From assembly GCA_030638185.1 (NCBI GenBank), contig DAOWFD010000096.1, positions 1 to 24,105 of the forward strand: DNA of 24,105 bases, in the 5' to 3' direction. The notes beneath the pieces are model-generated. The model did no database searches. It was not told the DNA's origin and worked only from the letters and a program-made list of their open reading frames with translations. Made by a program: the position numbers and the translations under genes. Numbering within the stretch: position 1 is the first letter of the stretch; every line of letters begins with the position of its first letter. The stretch comes from Candidatus Aegiribacteria sp. Lineage in GTDB: Bacteria; Fermentibacterota; Fermentibacteria; Fermentibacterales; JCC-6. Below, one piece after another: positions 15,812-24,009 of this stretch.

Positions 15812-15841
15812 ATGTTAATCGTGATTCCGTTCCAGTGACAA
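15812..15841 (-). promoter_or_regulatory. candidate promoter of the secreted protease gene
   Basis: On the minus strand TTGTCA (15836-15841), 18 bases, then TAACAT (15812-15817), about 50 bases before the ATG. Both boxes are imperfect. The remaining bases to 15985 must also hold a promoter for tldD on the plus strand, which I cannot pin down. Confidence 0.3.
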
Positions 15842-15985
15842 TGTTTCCATTGCAGCTTAAGGTCAAGGAGAAACATTTAATGTATCTGTTATGTATTCGT
15901 GCTTATGCATTATGTTGTTCTTATATTGCTGCCTGTGAATACGGATTAGAAGCCTTCCATTCTGGATTTTTCGAAGGGAGTCCTG

Positions 15986-17350
15986 ATGCTTGACAAACTC
16001 AGGTCCATGATAAGCGGGGTTGAAGCTGATTTCATCGATATAAGGTACGAGATCAAGACGGAGACCCATATCAGTTTCACAGGCAGGGAAATAAGAAGCG
16101 TCGGCTCAAACAGAACCGATGGATATGTAATCCGTGTAGGGAAGAATGGCGGGTTTTCCTCCGCTACCGTAACAAGAGAGGAAGACATTCCCCGAGCAAT
16201 GCAGCTTGCTGTTGAGGGGGCGGAAACGATAGTCACCACGGGAGGAAAGAAAACTGTCCTGGCTGAAGTACCTGTGGTAAGAGAGAACATCAAGCTCGTT
16301 CTTGATGGTGATCCCAGAGAGATCGGTATCGATGATAAGATAGAGCTTACAAGAAAGTACAACGATCTCATGCTGGAACAGCCCCTGATAGAGACCACTA
16401 GCCTCAACTACAGGGAGGTAGGCAGAGATAAACACTACGTTAATTCCGAAGGAACAGCTGTTTCGGAAGAGATACTGACCACGAACATTTTTGGGGAAGT
16501 AATAGCGAAGCGAAGTAGCCTTGTTCAGAATATCAGGACAGCCATCGGAGGAGCCGACGGGTACAACAGGCTTCTGAACAGGGAAGATGTTTTCTTGAAA
16601 AGGGCACAGATCGCCGGGCAGCTCCTGGATGCAGACCCGGTGAAAGGCGGAACTTATAACGTGATACTCAGCCCCATGTTAGCCGGGGTTTTCACCCACG
16701 AAGCCTTCGGACATTTCAGCGAGGCTGATATAATAGAGGACAATCCCTCCCTCAGAGAAAAGATGTCACTGGGCGAGAAGCTTGGTTCCGACGTAATAAC
16801 CATCGTTGCGGATTCAACCATACACAACCAGATAGGCTACTACGTATACGATGACGAAGGAGTAGCTGTAAAACCTGTCACCCTTATGGACAGAGGGGTT
16901 CTGACGGGAAGGCTCCATTCCCGCAGAACAGCCAGTGCGTTTGGAGAGCCTGTGAGCGGCCACACTGTTGCGGAAGATATGCGTTTTGAACCCATAGTCA
17001 GGATGGGAACCATATATATAAAGCCCGGAGAGCAGAGCCTGAATGATCTTCTGGAAGAACTGAGAAACGGGCTTTACCTGATAGATGGCAAAGGTGGCCA
17101 GACAAGTGGAGAGAATTTCACTTTCGGCGCCCAGTACGGATTCAAGGTCAAAGATGGCAGAATAGGTCCCATGATCCGCGACATCAACATAATTGGCAAC
17201 CTTTTCACAACCCTGCAGAACATAGAAGCGATTGGGAATGACATGGAACTCTCGGAACGGGGCGGCTGCGGCAAGGGGCAGCTCAATATCAAGTCCGCCC
17301 TGGGGTCACCCCATATTCTGATCCGCAATATGGTAGTTGGAGGTGCTTAA
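15986..17350 (+). CDS. tldD: TldD family metalloprotease
   Basis: The 454-aa protein is the catalytic half of the TldD/TldE (PmbA) peptidase, which digests unfolded peptides and in some bacteria matures ribosomal peptides such as microcin B17 or degrades CcdA. The family's HExxxH zinc motif is present as HEAFGH (His238, Glu239, His243), and the third ligand Cys428 lies in GGCGKGQ near the C terminus. GGGRGSY-type variation aside, the length is close to the usual ~480 aa. GGGAG precedes the ATG by five bases. The tldE gene begins one base after its stop, so the pair is co-translated. No small precursor-peptide gene is seen nearby. Confidence 0.93.
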   Translation: MLDKLRSMISGVEADFIDIRYEIKTETHISFTGREIRSVGSNRTDGYVIRVGKNGGFSSATVTREEDIPRAMQLAVEGAETIVTTGGKKTVLAEVPVVRENIKLVLDGDPREIGIDDKIELTRKYNDLMLEQPLIETTSLNYREVGRDKHYVNSEGTAVSEEILTTNIFGEVIAKRSSLVQNIRTAIGGADGYNRLLNREDVFLKRAQIAGQLLDADPVKGGTYNVILSPMLAGVFTHEAFGHFSEADIIEDNPSLREKMSLGEKLGSDVITIVADSTIHNQIGYYVYDDEGVAVKPVTLMDRGVLTGRLHSRRTASAFGEPVSGHTVAEDMRFEPIVRMGTIYIKPGEQSLNDLLEELRNGLYLIDGKGGQTSGENFTFGAQYGFKVKDGRIGPMIRDINIIGNLFTTLQNIEAIGNDMELSERGGCGKGQLNIKSALGSPHILIRNMVVGGA

Positions 17351-17351
17351 T

Positions 17352-18662
17352 ATGAAAATACTGTTGAATATGGCAGCGAGAGTATCCGATCAGGCGGAAG
17401 TATTTTCAATCAGGAACGATTCCAGTTCCCTTGAGATGAGGAACGGAAAGCCTACAAACATGTCGGCATCCATTCAGTCAGGCTACGCCCTGAGAATCCT
17501 TAAGGACGGCAGAATTGGAACGGCTTACACAAAGAACCTTCTGGACAGGGAAGAACTGGTGTCAAACGCCCTGGATTCTCTGAAGGGAAGAGTGAAAGCC
17601 GGCTTCTCCTTCCCGGGGCCGTCCGATATCCCTGCATCATGGCTGCCGGACGAGTCAATTTCCAGTATGGGCTTCCATGACCTCCATTCCCGATCAAAGA
17701 AAGCGCTGGATTATGTGAGAGGAAAAGTTGAAGGACAGATAGACGTCCACTCCGCCAGGGGAGTTCAGGACATGGCCATCATGAATACAAGCGGGCTTGA
17801 TATCTCCAGAAAGACCGCCTTCATGTACATCCTTACTTCCCTCCTGTTTCCCAACACCGAGACAGCTGTCCGGAAATTCCATCAAAGCAGAAATGTTAAG
17901 GATTTTCCCGAAAGAAAGCTGGATGAGCTTGTAGATCTGTACACTTCCGGTCTTCCCGAGGTGGACGTACCAACCGGTAGAATGAAGGTAGTCTTCACAC
18001 CGGAAACCGTGTACACCATGCTGTGGAGGCTTTCCGCATCGACATCCGGCAAATCTTTCTACAACAGAACATCCCCTCTTCAGGACAGGCGGGAAGAGAT
18101 GGTTCTTTCTGAAAAATTCACTCTTTATGGAGATCCCACAGATCCGGAGGAGATTGAACAGCATTTCTTCGACGACGAAGGAGTCCCTACGAAGAGACAT
18201 ACGGTCTTCGAAAAGGGTATCTTCAAAAACCTGATACTTAACCTCGATTACGCTGATAAGCTCAATGAAGAACCCACGGGAACAGGATACCGCGAAGTAA
18301 TGTTTGGAGGAGAAACCGTCGCACTACCCCCCGCCCCTTCACTCAATTGCAGCCGTATAGCCCCGGGAGACGTTTCCTTTGAGGATATGATCAAAGGTAT
18401 CGACAGAGGAGTGATCGTGATTGGAGTTCTCGGCGCTCACTCGGGCAACATTCTCAACGGTGATTTTTCGGTGGGGCTGAATCCGGGATTCTACGTTGAG
18501 AACGGAGAGATAAAGGGCAGAGTCAAAGACGGAATGGTGGCCGGCAACGTTTACGATGTTCTGAAGAATATCGAATCCATAGAGAACCGTCTCCACGATT
18601 CTCCAACGGGAGGTACGTACCCCTCAATTCTTCTTGATGATGTAAGTGTAGCTGCCAAATAG
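17352..18662 (+). CDS. TldE/PmbA family protein, non-catalytic partner of TldD
   Basis: The 436-aa product is homologous to TldD but lacks HExxxH: the matching region reads VFTPETVYTMLWRLSA. This is usual for TldE/PmbA, which forms the lumen of the heteromeric protease with TldD. Other family features are DDEGVPTKRHTVFEKGIFK (about 270-290) and the closing GDFSVGLNPGFYVENGEI. The start is the ATG at 17352 with GGAGGT seven bases upstream; an in-frame TTG at 17337 would overlap tldD and is less likely. Transcription probably ends at the GC-rich hairpin that follows the stop codon at once. Confidence 0.9.
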   Translation: MKILLNMAARVSDQAEVFSIRNDSSSLEMRNGKPTNMSASIQSGYALRILKDGRIGTAYTKNLLDREELVSNALDSLKGRVKAGFSFPGPSDIPASWLPDESISSMGFHDLHSRSKKALDYVRGKVEGQIDVHSARGVQDMAIMNTSGLDISRKTAFMYILTSLLFPNTETAVRKFHQSRNVKDFPERKLDELVDLYTSGLPEVDVPTGRMKVVFTPETVYTMLWRLSASTSGKSFYNRTSPLQDRREEMVLSEKFTLYGDPTDPEEIEQHFFDDEGVPTKRHTVFEKGIFKNLILNLDYADKLNEEPTGTGYREVMFGGETVALPPAPSLNCSRIAPGDVSFEDMIKGIDRGVIVIGVLGAHSGNILNGDFSVGLNPGFYVENGEIKGRVKDGMVAGNVYDVLKNIESIENRLHDSPTGGTYPSILLDDVSVAAK

Positions 18663-18718
18663 CGGCCGCGCCGAATTGGCACAACAAGTTTGATTCGAAT
18701 GGCCGGACGGCCGCTTTT
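18661..18718 (+). terminator. intrinsic terminator after the tldD-tldE operon
   Basis: Arms AGCGGCCG (18661-18668) and CGGCCGCT (18708-18715) pair perfectly and run into TTTT on the plus strand. The 39-nt interior can fold further through short GGC/GCC pairs. The left arm overlaps the tldE stop codon. The convergent radical SAM gene ends 28 bases away and could use the same stem. Confidence 0.6.
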
Positions 18719-18745
18719 CAACAAGCTTCGGACTGCCCTTTTTAT

Positions 18746-20275
18746 CTACCCCGAGTGCTCAGAAATGAACCAGCCGAATCTCTTCCTCTGGCTTCTGCAG
18801 ATACTTCTCTTTTTCAGGACTTTATAAAGGGGGTTGAAAAGGGACAGGAACCATTTGATGGGAGTTGATTCCATGACTTCGACAAATGGTTTCCATGATA
18901 GGAACCTGATTATGCAGTTCGGCACCCTCTTGTTAACCAGGACAAACAGAAGATTCAGATAACCGAAACCCCTGTCATGATCTTCCTTTAGATGGGATGC
19001 ATCTGATCCAGATATAATTCCATCTTCCATGGCTTTCTGGAAAAGTGTTATGCCCGGAAAAAACGTAAGAGAAAACAGCTGAAGGACAAAGGGTCTTGGA
19101 AGATCGAGAACACCCCTGAGCGTGAGAAGAACATCATCCAGGCTTTCCCACGGGTTTTCGAGAATCACATCGTAAGTTGGGCAGAATTCGGGAGGGAAGA
19201 CCCTTTTCACTGTCCCGGCAAGCTTCAGCAGTTTTTCCATGGAGAAATATTCTCTTCTGTACAACCGGTTTGTAGATGGGGACAGTGACTGAATGCCGAT
19301 CTCAGTCCGTCTGAGACCGGCGTCGAAAAGTATCGACAATTTTTCTTCTCCGGAGGAAAGTACGCTCAGAAGGGAAAAGAACGGACAGTTGATTTCCTTC
19401 TTGTATCTGTCACGGAAATGCAAGAGTTGCCCATTGCTGGCGCTTGCGAAATCATCATCCATGAAGTTGATCCTGTTGAACCAGGGGAATCTTTCACGAA
19501 TGGACCTGATTTCTTCAATAAGGTTATCCACACTTCTACGTCGAACCATCTCGAATCCGCTGTACAGGGTTCTGTAATAATTGTTGATACAGTAGGCGCA
19601 GTGATGGGGGCAACCACGGGTCCACATTGTTTCGTAAATGTAATGATGCGGCTCATTGAAATGAACGCGGCCTCGGACCATTTCCTTCAGAATGTACTCA
19701 CTCAGGGGCAGAACCTTCCTGCCCACAAGAACGTACTGGTCTTCAATATCGTAGTCCGGGAAGGGGATCTCATCAAGATCGGATATGGGTTCCCTGACCG
19801 GATTGCGGCATTCTCCCTGTTCGTCCCTGAACCAGATATTTTTAACGTGGGCAGGCCTGATTCCTTCTTGAAGATTGTCCGCAAGCTCCTGTAAGGCTAC
19901 TTCTCCTTCGCCAACACAGATGTAATCCGCAATATCCATGCATTCTTCAGGGGCAACCGTGGGGTGTATCCCCCCCCAGACAACTGGAATATCAATTCTC
20001 TTCCTTATTCCACGGGTGAGATGTGTCATCTTTATGAAGTAGTTGGTCATTAGAGACATTCCTAAAAGATGGAAGCCATCGGCAAGCGTGGCAACCTGTT
20101 CAACAACTTCGTCGGGGTAACAGTCTATAAAATCGATGCCTTTTTCCATCATACATTGCAGGTCCGGAAGAAAGACCTGCACAACCGAGTGTCCACCTGC
20201 CTTGAGATAGGATGAAAGCAGCCGGGTACTCAGTGATGTAATATCCAGATAGGGAGAAATAAGCAATATTTTCAT
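18746..20275 (-). CDS. B12-binding-type radical SAM protein
   Basis: The 509-aa product starts at the ATG of 20273-20275 (AAGGA four bases upstream), giving MKILLISPYL. An upstream ATG at 20288-20290 has no ribosome-binding site. Residues 1-145 form a Rossmann-like cobalamin-binding domain (KAGGHSVVQVF, WGGIHPTVAPEE, ICVGEGEVAL); the DxHxxG motif is absent, as in many BchE-like enzymes. The radical SAM core follows, with CPHHCAYC (C222, C226, C229) binding [4Fe-4S] and SAM. Later landmarks are NFMDDDF and EIGIQSLSPSTNRLYRRE. The C-terminal ~100 residues are unassigned. The substrate cannot be named; methylation or ring chemistry on lipids, hopanoids or peptides is typical of this class. It is transcribed alone. 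Confidence 0.9.
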   Translation of the reverse strand: MKILLISPYLDITSLSTRLLSSYLKAGGHSVVQVFLPDLQCMMEKGIDFIDCYPDEVVEQVATLADGFHLLGMSLMTNYFIKMTHLTRGIRKRIDIPVVWGGIHPTVAPEECMDIADYICVGEGEVALQELADNLQEGIRPAHVKNIWFRDEQGECRNPVREPISDLDEIPFPDYDIEDQYVLVGRKVLPLSEYILKEMVRGRVHFNEPHHYIYETMWTRGCPHHCAYCINNYYRTLYSGFEMVRRRSVDNLIEEIRSIRERFPWFNRINFMDDDFASASNGQLLHFRDRYKKEINCPFFSLLSVLSSGEEKLSILFDAGLRRTEIGIQSLSPSTNRLYRREYFSMEKLLKLAGTVKRVFPPEFCPTYDVILENPWESLDDVLLTLRGVLDLPRPFVLQLFSLTFFPGITLFQKAMEDGIISGSDASHLKEDHDRGFGYLNLLFVLVNKRVPNCIIRFLSWKPFVEVMESTPIKWFLSLFNPLYKVLKKRSICRSQRKRFGWFISEHSG

Positions 20276-20335
20276 AGAATCCTTTTTCATAACTAATGGT
20301 GATATAAAAGTATCACACATAACAAAGTAGACGAA

Positions 20336-20365
20336 ATGATAAGCAAAGTGAAACTAATAAGTCAA
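20336..20365 (-). promoter_or_regulatory. promoter of the radical SAM gene
   Basis: On the minus strand TTGACT (20360-20365), an 18-base spacer and TATCAT (20336-20341). The start would be near 20329, giving a leader of about 50 bases before the ATG at 20275, and this supports the downstream start choice. Confidence 0.5.
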
Positions 20366-20429
20366 GCGCACAGGCAGGATTTTATGAATTAAACTAACTA
20401 TATTCATGTAAATCCAGAAGGAGGGTTCT

Positions 20430-21005
20430 ATGAAGTTTCATGATCTTGCAGAAGCGAACAGGTCAGTAAGAAGATTCCGGGAGAACGAAAGGATTGCGGA
20501 ACAACAGCTGTTGAAATTCATCGACTCAGCCCGTCTTGCTCCCTGCGGGGCAAATCTTCAGCTCCTCCGCTTCACGCCGGTTACGGAAAGAAAACACTGC
20601 TCACGTATTTTCCCCTTGCTGAAGTGGGCCGGCTACCTTGAAGAATGGAATGGTCCTGAAGAAGGAGAAAGACCTCCAGCCTATATTGTCATTCATGCCC
20701 CGATCGAGGAGAGGCGTCATATTCCTGTGGATATCGGAATAGCTGCCGCGTATGTGGTACTTGCTGCCAGGGAATCGGGGTACGGGTCGTGCATGATCAT
20801 GAGTTTTGACGAAAACCTGATAGAGAAAGCCGCAGGCACCCCCGAGGGGTATCATCCCTTTCTGGTGATCGCCTTTGGCGTGCCCGGTGAGGAAACGGTA
20901 CTTGAGGAAGCTGATGGAGGTATAAGGTATTACAGAGATGCGAAGGACAGGCACCACGTTCCCAAGCTTGCCCTCTATAAACTAATTGTGCCGGTAAAGG
21001 ATTAA
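20430..21005 (+). CDS. nitroreductase family protein (FMN-dependent)
   Basis: The 191-aa protein is of usual length for the short nitroreductase group. RSVRRFRENERIAEQQL at the N terminus supplies the FMN-phosphate-binding Arg pair. SARLAPCGANLQLLRF is the variant of the usual 'S-P-S-x-x-N-x-Q' loop, with APCGANLQ here. The second half has DIGIAAAYVVLAARESGYGSC and LVIAFGVPGE, both family landmarks. It should transfer electrons from NAD(P)H to an organic acceptor, which I cannot name. Strong GGAGG lies six bases before the ATG. Its TAA shares one base with an ATG of the next gene, so it heads the nitroreductase-aminopeptidase-tadA operon. Confidence 0.88.
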   Translation: MKFHDLAEANRSVRRFRENERIAEQQLLKFIDSARLAPCGANLQLLRFTPVTERKHCSRIFPLLKWAGYLEEWNGPEEGERPPAYIVIHAPIEERRHIPVDIGIAAAYVVLAARESGYGSCMIMSFDENLIEKAAGTPEGYHPFLVIAFGVPGEETVLEEADGGIRYYRDAKDRHHVPKLALYKLIVPVKD

Positions 21006-21016
21006 TGGAGGAAGGA

Positions 21017-22270
21017 ATGTTCATCTCAGATGTCTATACTCACCGCAGAAGCAGACTGATCGGAATAATGCCGGAGGAATTCCTGATTATCATTCCTCCA
21101 TCCACTTCGAAAACCACCAGTGCTGACGGTCAATATTCGTATACTCCAAACATGAACCTTGTTTACCTTACGGGAATTGATCAGCCCGGAACATGGCTTG
21201 TCATCCATCGCAGAGCGGGCATGGATCCCCGGGAAGACCTTTTCATCGATGCCTACGATGAAACCCATGCCAAATGGGTAGGTACCGTGCTTACAAAGGA
21301 GGATGCCGCCGAAAGGACCGGAATAGAAAAGATCTCATTCAGCACCGCGGTGGAGAAATGGATAGACAGGATAATAATGCGCTGGGGGATCGAGAACGTA
21401 TGGGTTGATTTCCCGGTCGCAGGAATTACAGGGAACAGCGGCAGGCGCCTGGAGTTTGCCAACAGGCTGATATTCTCGTACCCTCACTTGAAATTCAGGA
21501 GACTTTCGGGGGATATTTTTCGCCTGCGGATGATTAAGGGCCCTGAAGAACTGGAAACCATGAAAGAGGCAATTGGTATTACGCGCAGGGGTTTTCTACA
21601 TGCCCTTAAGGCACTTAAGCCGGGAATGCTCGAGTACGAGTTCGAGGCGGAGCTTCTTCACGAATTCATGAAGAACGGCGAAAAGATACCGGCCTTTCCC
21701 GCTATTATCGCCGGTGGAAGCAGAGCCACGTGCCTTCATTACGTTGACAATGACAAACCACTTGAGGACGGGACTCTGCTTCTTCTTGATTTTGGCGCAA
21801 GGAAGGATTACTACAACGCTGATATCACAAGAACCTTCCCGGTGAACGGCAGGTATACCGAAAGGCAAAGGGAGCTCGTTGAAATGGTTATCGAGGTTCA
21901 GGAAGAGGCGATCCGCCTTCTGAGGCCGGGAAAGCTACATTCCGAATGGAACCGCGAAGTGAAGGAATTCTATGCGGGAGTCCTCATGAAAAAGGGTATC
22001 ATTGAGAAGGAAGAGGATATAGAAAAATTCTACTATCACAATATCGGCCACCACCTGGGGCTGGACACACATGATGAGAACGTAATAAGAGATGAGCTGA
22101 AGGCAGGCATGGTGCTTACCGTAGAGCCTGGTTTCTATTCGGAGGAGGAGGGGATAGGGATAAGGATAGAGGATGATGTTCTCATAGGCAAGAAAGAGAA
22201 TATCGTACTCTCGTCGGATATTCCCAAGTATCCGGATGAGATAGAGGTATTGATGACAAAGGAGGGCTGA
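21017..22270 (+). CDS. Xaa-Pro aminopeptidase (M24B, aminopeptidase P family)
   Basis: The 417-aa enzyme removes N-terminal residues preceding proline. The N-terminal creatinase-like domain has YSYTPNMNLVYLTGI. The C-terminal pita-bread fold supplies the five metal ligands Asp258 (LLDFGA), Asp269 (NADITRTF), His345 (GHHLGLDTHD), Glu370 (VEPGFY) and Glu385 (GIRIEDD), so a dinuclear Mn or Co site is intact. The start is the ATG at 21017, five bases after GGAGG; the ATG at 21005 overlaps the upstream stop but lies before that ribosome-binding site, making it the poorer choice (it would add four residues). Cytoplasmic, in an operon with the nitroreductase and tadA genes. Confidence 0.92.
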   Translation: MFISDVYTHRRSRLIGIMPEEFLIIIPPSTSKTTSADGQYSYTPNMNLVYLTGIDQPGTWLVIHRRAGMDPREDLFIDAYDETHAKWVGTVLTKEDAAERTGIEKISFSTAVEKWIDRIIMRWGIENVWVDFPVAGITGNSGRRLEFANRLIFSYPHLKFRRLSGDIFRLRMIKGPEELETMKEAIGITRRGFLHALKALKPGMLEYEFEAELLHEFMKNGEKIPAFPAIIAGGSRATCLHYVDNDKPLEDGTLLLLDFGARKDYYNADITRTFPVNGRYTERQRELVEMVIEVQEEAIRLLRPGKLHSEWNREVKEFYAGVLMKKGIIEKEEDIEKFYYHNIGHHLGLDTHDENVIRDELKAGMVLTVEPGFYSEEEGIGIRIEDDVLIGKKENIVLSSDIPKYPDEIEVLMTKEG

Positions 22271-22271
22271 A

Positions 22272-22820
22272 ATGGGACTTACTGAAATGGACGAATACTG
22301 GATGAAAACCGCCCTTGAAAAGGCTGAGGAAGCCTTTCAGGCGGGAGAAGTCCCCGTTGGAGCCGTTCTTGTGGAATCGTCAGGCAGGTATTTTGCCGAC
22401 CGTAACAGGACAGCTGAGACGGGAATGCCGACCTCACACGCTGAACATCTCGTGATAACGGCGGCAGCGGAGGACAGGGAGGACTGGAGGCTTGAGGGCT
22501 GCACCCTCTATTCCACCCTTGAGCCCTGCCTGATGTGCGCCGGCCTGATCGTGCTGTCCCGGATACCCAGGATAGTGTATGGAGCCTCGGACAAACGCTT
22601 CGGGGCGTTCGGGTCGGTTACTGATATTCTCAAGATGCCCGATCTAAACCACTATCCCGAAGTTTTCGGAGGGTTTTATGAGGACGAATCCGCCAGGCTT
22701 CTAAAGGAATTCTTCCGCCTGGGCAGGAAAAAGAAAAAGGAAAAAGGGGATAAAGATGACCAGCATGATTCTAGTCCTTCTGATTTCATTTCCGGTAAGA
22801 ATAGCAGTTCTTGGAGATAG
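22272..22820 (+). CDS. tadA: tRNA-specific adenosine deaminase TadA, with an unusual C-terminal tail
   Basis: TadA deaminates the wobble adenosine of tRNA(Arg) ACG to inosine. The zinc site is complete: HAE (His56, Glu58 as proton shuttle) and PCLMC (Cys86, Cys89). GEVPVGAVLV and LNHYPEVFGGFYEDESARLLKEFF are family landmarks and favour TadA over guanine or cytosine deaminases. GGAGG precedes the ATG by six bases. The domain ends near residue 152. What follows, KKKKEKGDKDDQHDSSPSDF and on to residue 182, is low complexity and overlaps the start of a decayed gene. A one-base insertion in the A/G-rich run at 22729-22750 would instead end the protein at TAA 22751, giving a normal ~160 aa. Confidence 0.88.
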   Translation: MGLTEMDEYWMKTALEKAEEAFQAGEVPVGAVLVESSGRYFADRNRTAETGMPTSHAEHLVITAAAEDREDWRLEGCTLYSTLEPCLMCAGLIVLSRIPRIVYGASDKRFGAFGSVTDILKMPDLNHYPEVFGGFYEDESARLLKEFFRLGRKKKKEKGDKDDQHDSSPSDFISGKNSSSWR

Positions 22821-23400
22821 AACGGGAAGACCGGATGATGCCGAGTTCGATTGCCTTTGTTGCTATTGATTCCAGGGGAGTCTACCCTGAAATCATCAAT
22901 ACCGGAGAGGAAAAGAACCTGTCGTATCTGTACGAGAAACAGCTTATAAGGGCGAGACCTCTTGAACGGGAGCTGGAATCCGCAGTCATGACGCTTGTTC
23001 CGCTGGAGAACCGGCCTCGCATGGAGACTCTGGATGTTAATCCTGGAACATAGAATCTGAACCCCGAAACGCTGGTTGTGGAAATTGACGACCAACCGGT
23101 GGAACTGCTTTTCACACAGTCCCCTGAGGCAGCCCTTACCCTTCACCTGAAGTAACCGTATCCCTGTAATACGGTAGCCGGGATAAAGAGTTGCGGTTCG
23201 ACTATTCATGGCAGGTTCTACGCAGAGCCAACGCCTTTTCTTCGGAAGCCGTACTTGACGGGGAAAGATCGGAAGGAGAGTACAGGGAACCCTTCCATAC
23301 AAATTTCGCTGATTATTCGGGTCAGCCTGCGCCAATTCCGGAAACGGAGTCCGCAGCCGCCACGGACGGAGAGAAACTCTTCATCTTCATGGAAATCGCC
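22755..23400 (+). pseudogene. decayed gene for a secreted protein (phosphoesterase-like start, CBM9-like end)
   Basis: An ATG at 22755 opens a signal-like peptide MTSMILVLLISFPV followed by RIAVLGDRTGRPDDAEFD, which resembles the GDRTG start of some calcineurin-like phosphoesterases, but the frame stops within 20 codons. In another frame the text continues as AIDSRGVYPEIINTGEEKN and ENRPRMETLDVNPGT, hits TAG (23051-23053), and goes on NLNPETLVVEIDDQPVELLF to a TAA. From about 23190, in a third frame, VLDGERSEGEYREPFHTNFA then FADYSGQPAPIPETE resemble a CBM9-like carbohydrate-binding domain. Several frame breaks and a likely internal deletion make this a pseudogene. The family calls are from memory of patterns and are uncertain. 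Confidence 0.45.
23155..23175 (+). terminator. small perfect hairpin inside the decayed region
   Basis: ACCGTAT (23155-23161) and ATACGGT (23169-23175) with a 7-nt loop, directly overlapping a TAA stop. It may be an old terminator of the tadA operon or chance. No U-run follows. Confidence 0.25.
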
Positions 23401-23533
23401 AGTCAATCCGCTCGTCGTGCCAGCCTAATGCATCTGAAATGTGACCGTTCAGTTCTCTCGTGCGATAGTTGACCATCACACGCAACCAGTGCTCACTTCG
23501 CTTGGCCTGAGCAGGTCTCGGTCGTCTGGGCAT
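23387..23533 (-). pseudogene. truncated N-terminal fragment of a conserved hypothetical protein
   Basis: An ATG at 23531-23533 with a strong ribosome-binding site (GGAGG eight bases upstream) starts a 48-codon frame: MPRRPRPAQAKRSEHWLRVM, then VNYRTRELNGHISDALGWHD and ERIDWRFP before TGA. The first ~46 residues resemble the N terminus of a family of hypothetical proteins of several hundred residues whose members read 'W....VN.RP..L...L..A......I.W.SPL'. The continuation is missing: at about 23396-23400 the sequence turns into the end of the plus-strand CBM9-like remnant. It follows the ORF6N gene on the same strand, with its ribosome-binding site beside the ORF6N stop. Confidence 0.45.
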
Positions 23534-23547
23534 ATCTTCTCCTCCGG

Positions 23548-24006
23548 TCAACTAGCACGAGATCGCATTGATTGACAGCTTCGCTCTCGTGACTGGTTCA
23601 TGCAGTTGGCGCTACTGATTCCTCTGCCGGTCTGTCCTGGTCCTGTTTCCGTTCCGTTTTTCGGCGGCGGCTTCGGATCCATGAGTTGCTTGATCGCTTC
23701 CACGAGAGCCAGGATCTGCTCATCATGATCACACAGCTTCCTTTCTAACTGGGCAATCTTGTGGGCGAGTTCCTTATGCCCTACTATCATCTCGCGAAGC
23801 TGTACGAAGGCACGAACCACGAAGACGCTCACGTCTATGGCCTTAGGTGAGTTCAGCACGCTTGCTACCATGATCGTGCCGTGCTCGGTGAAGGCGAGGG
23901 GAGTGATGTGGGAATATTTCAGGTTCTTGAGGTGGTCGCAATTTGTTACCACCTCTTGTTTCTCTTCTTCAGTAAGACGAAACAGAAAGCAGACAGGAAT
24001 GTGTTC
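23548..24006 (-). pseudogene. ORF6N domain protein, frame-broken at the N terminus
   Basis: The readable part, FLFRLTEEEKQEVVTNC, HITPLAFTEHGTIMVASVLN, IDVSVFVVRAFVQLRE and a closing coiled coil AHKIAQLERKLCDHDEQILA to EAIKQLM, is the second half of an ORF6N domain (KilA-N-like), found in phage- and mobile-element-linked DNA-binding proteins. Upstream, the frame meets TAA at 24007-24009, and the expected 'LYGVET..LNQAVKRN..RF' part is visible only as scraps in other frames (for example AFCF just before RLTEEE, one base out of frame). A GTG at 23950-23952 could start a 134-aa stub without a ribosome-binding site. The Pro/Gly/Ser-rich tail after LMDPKPPPK may also be off frame. I call it inactivated. 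Confidence 0.6.
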
Positions 24007-24009
24007 TTA

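Noticed and set aside
22676..23335. Minus-strand open frame of 219 aa over the tadA end and decayed region
   Set aside because: No family pattern or start signal; the plus strand carries recognisable TadA and pseudogene text.
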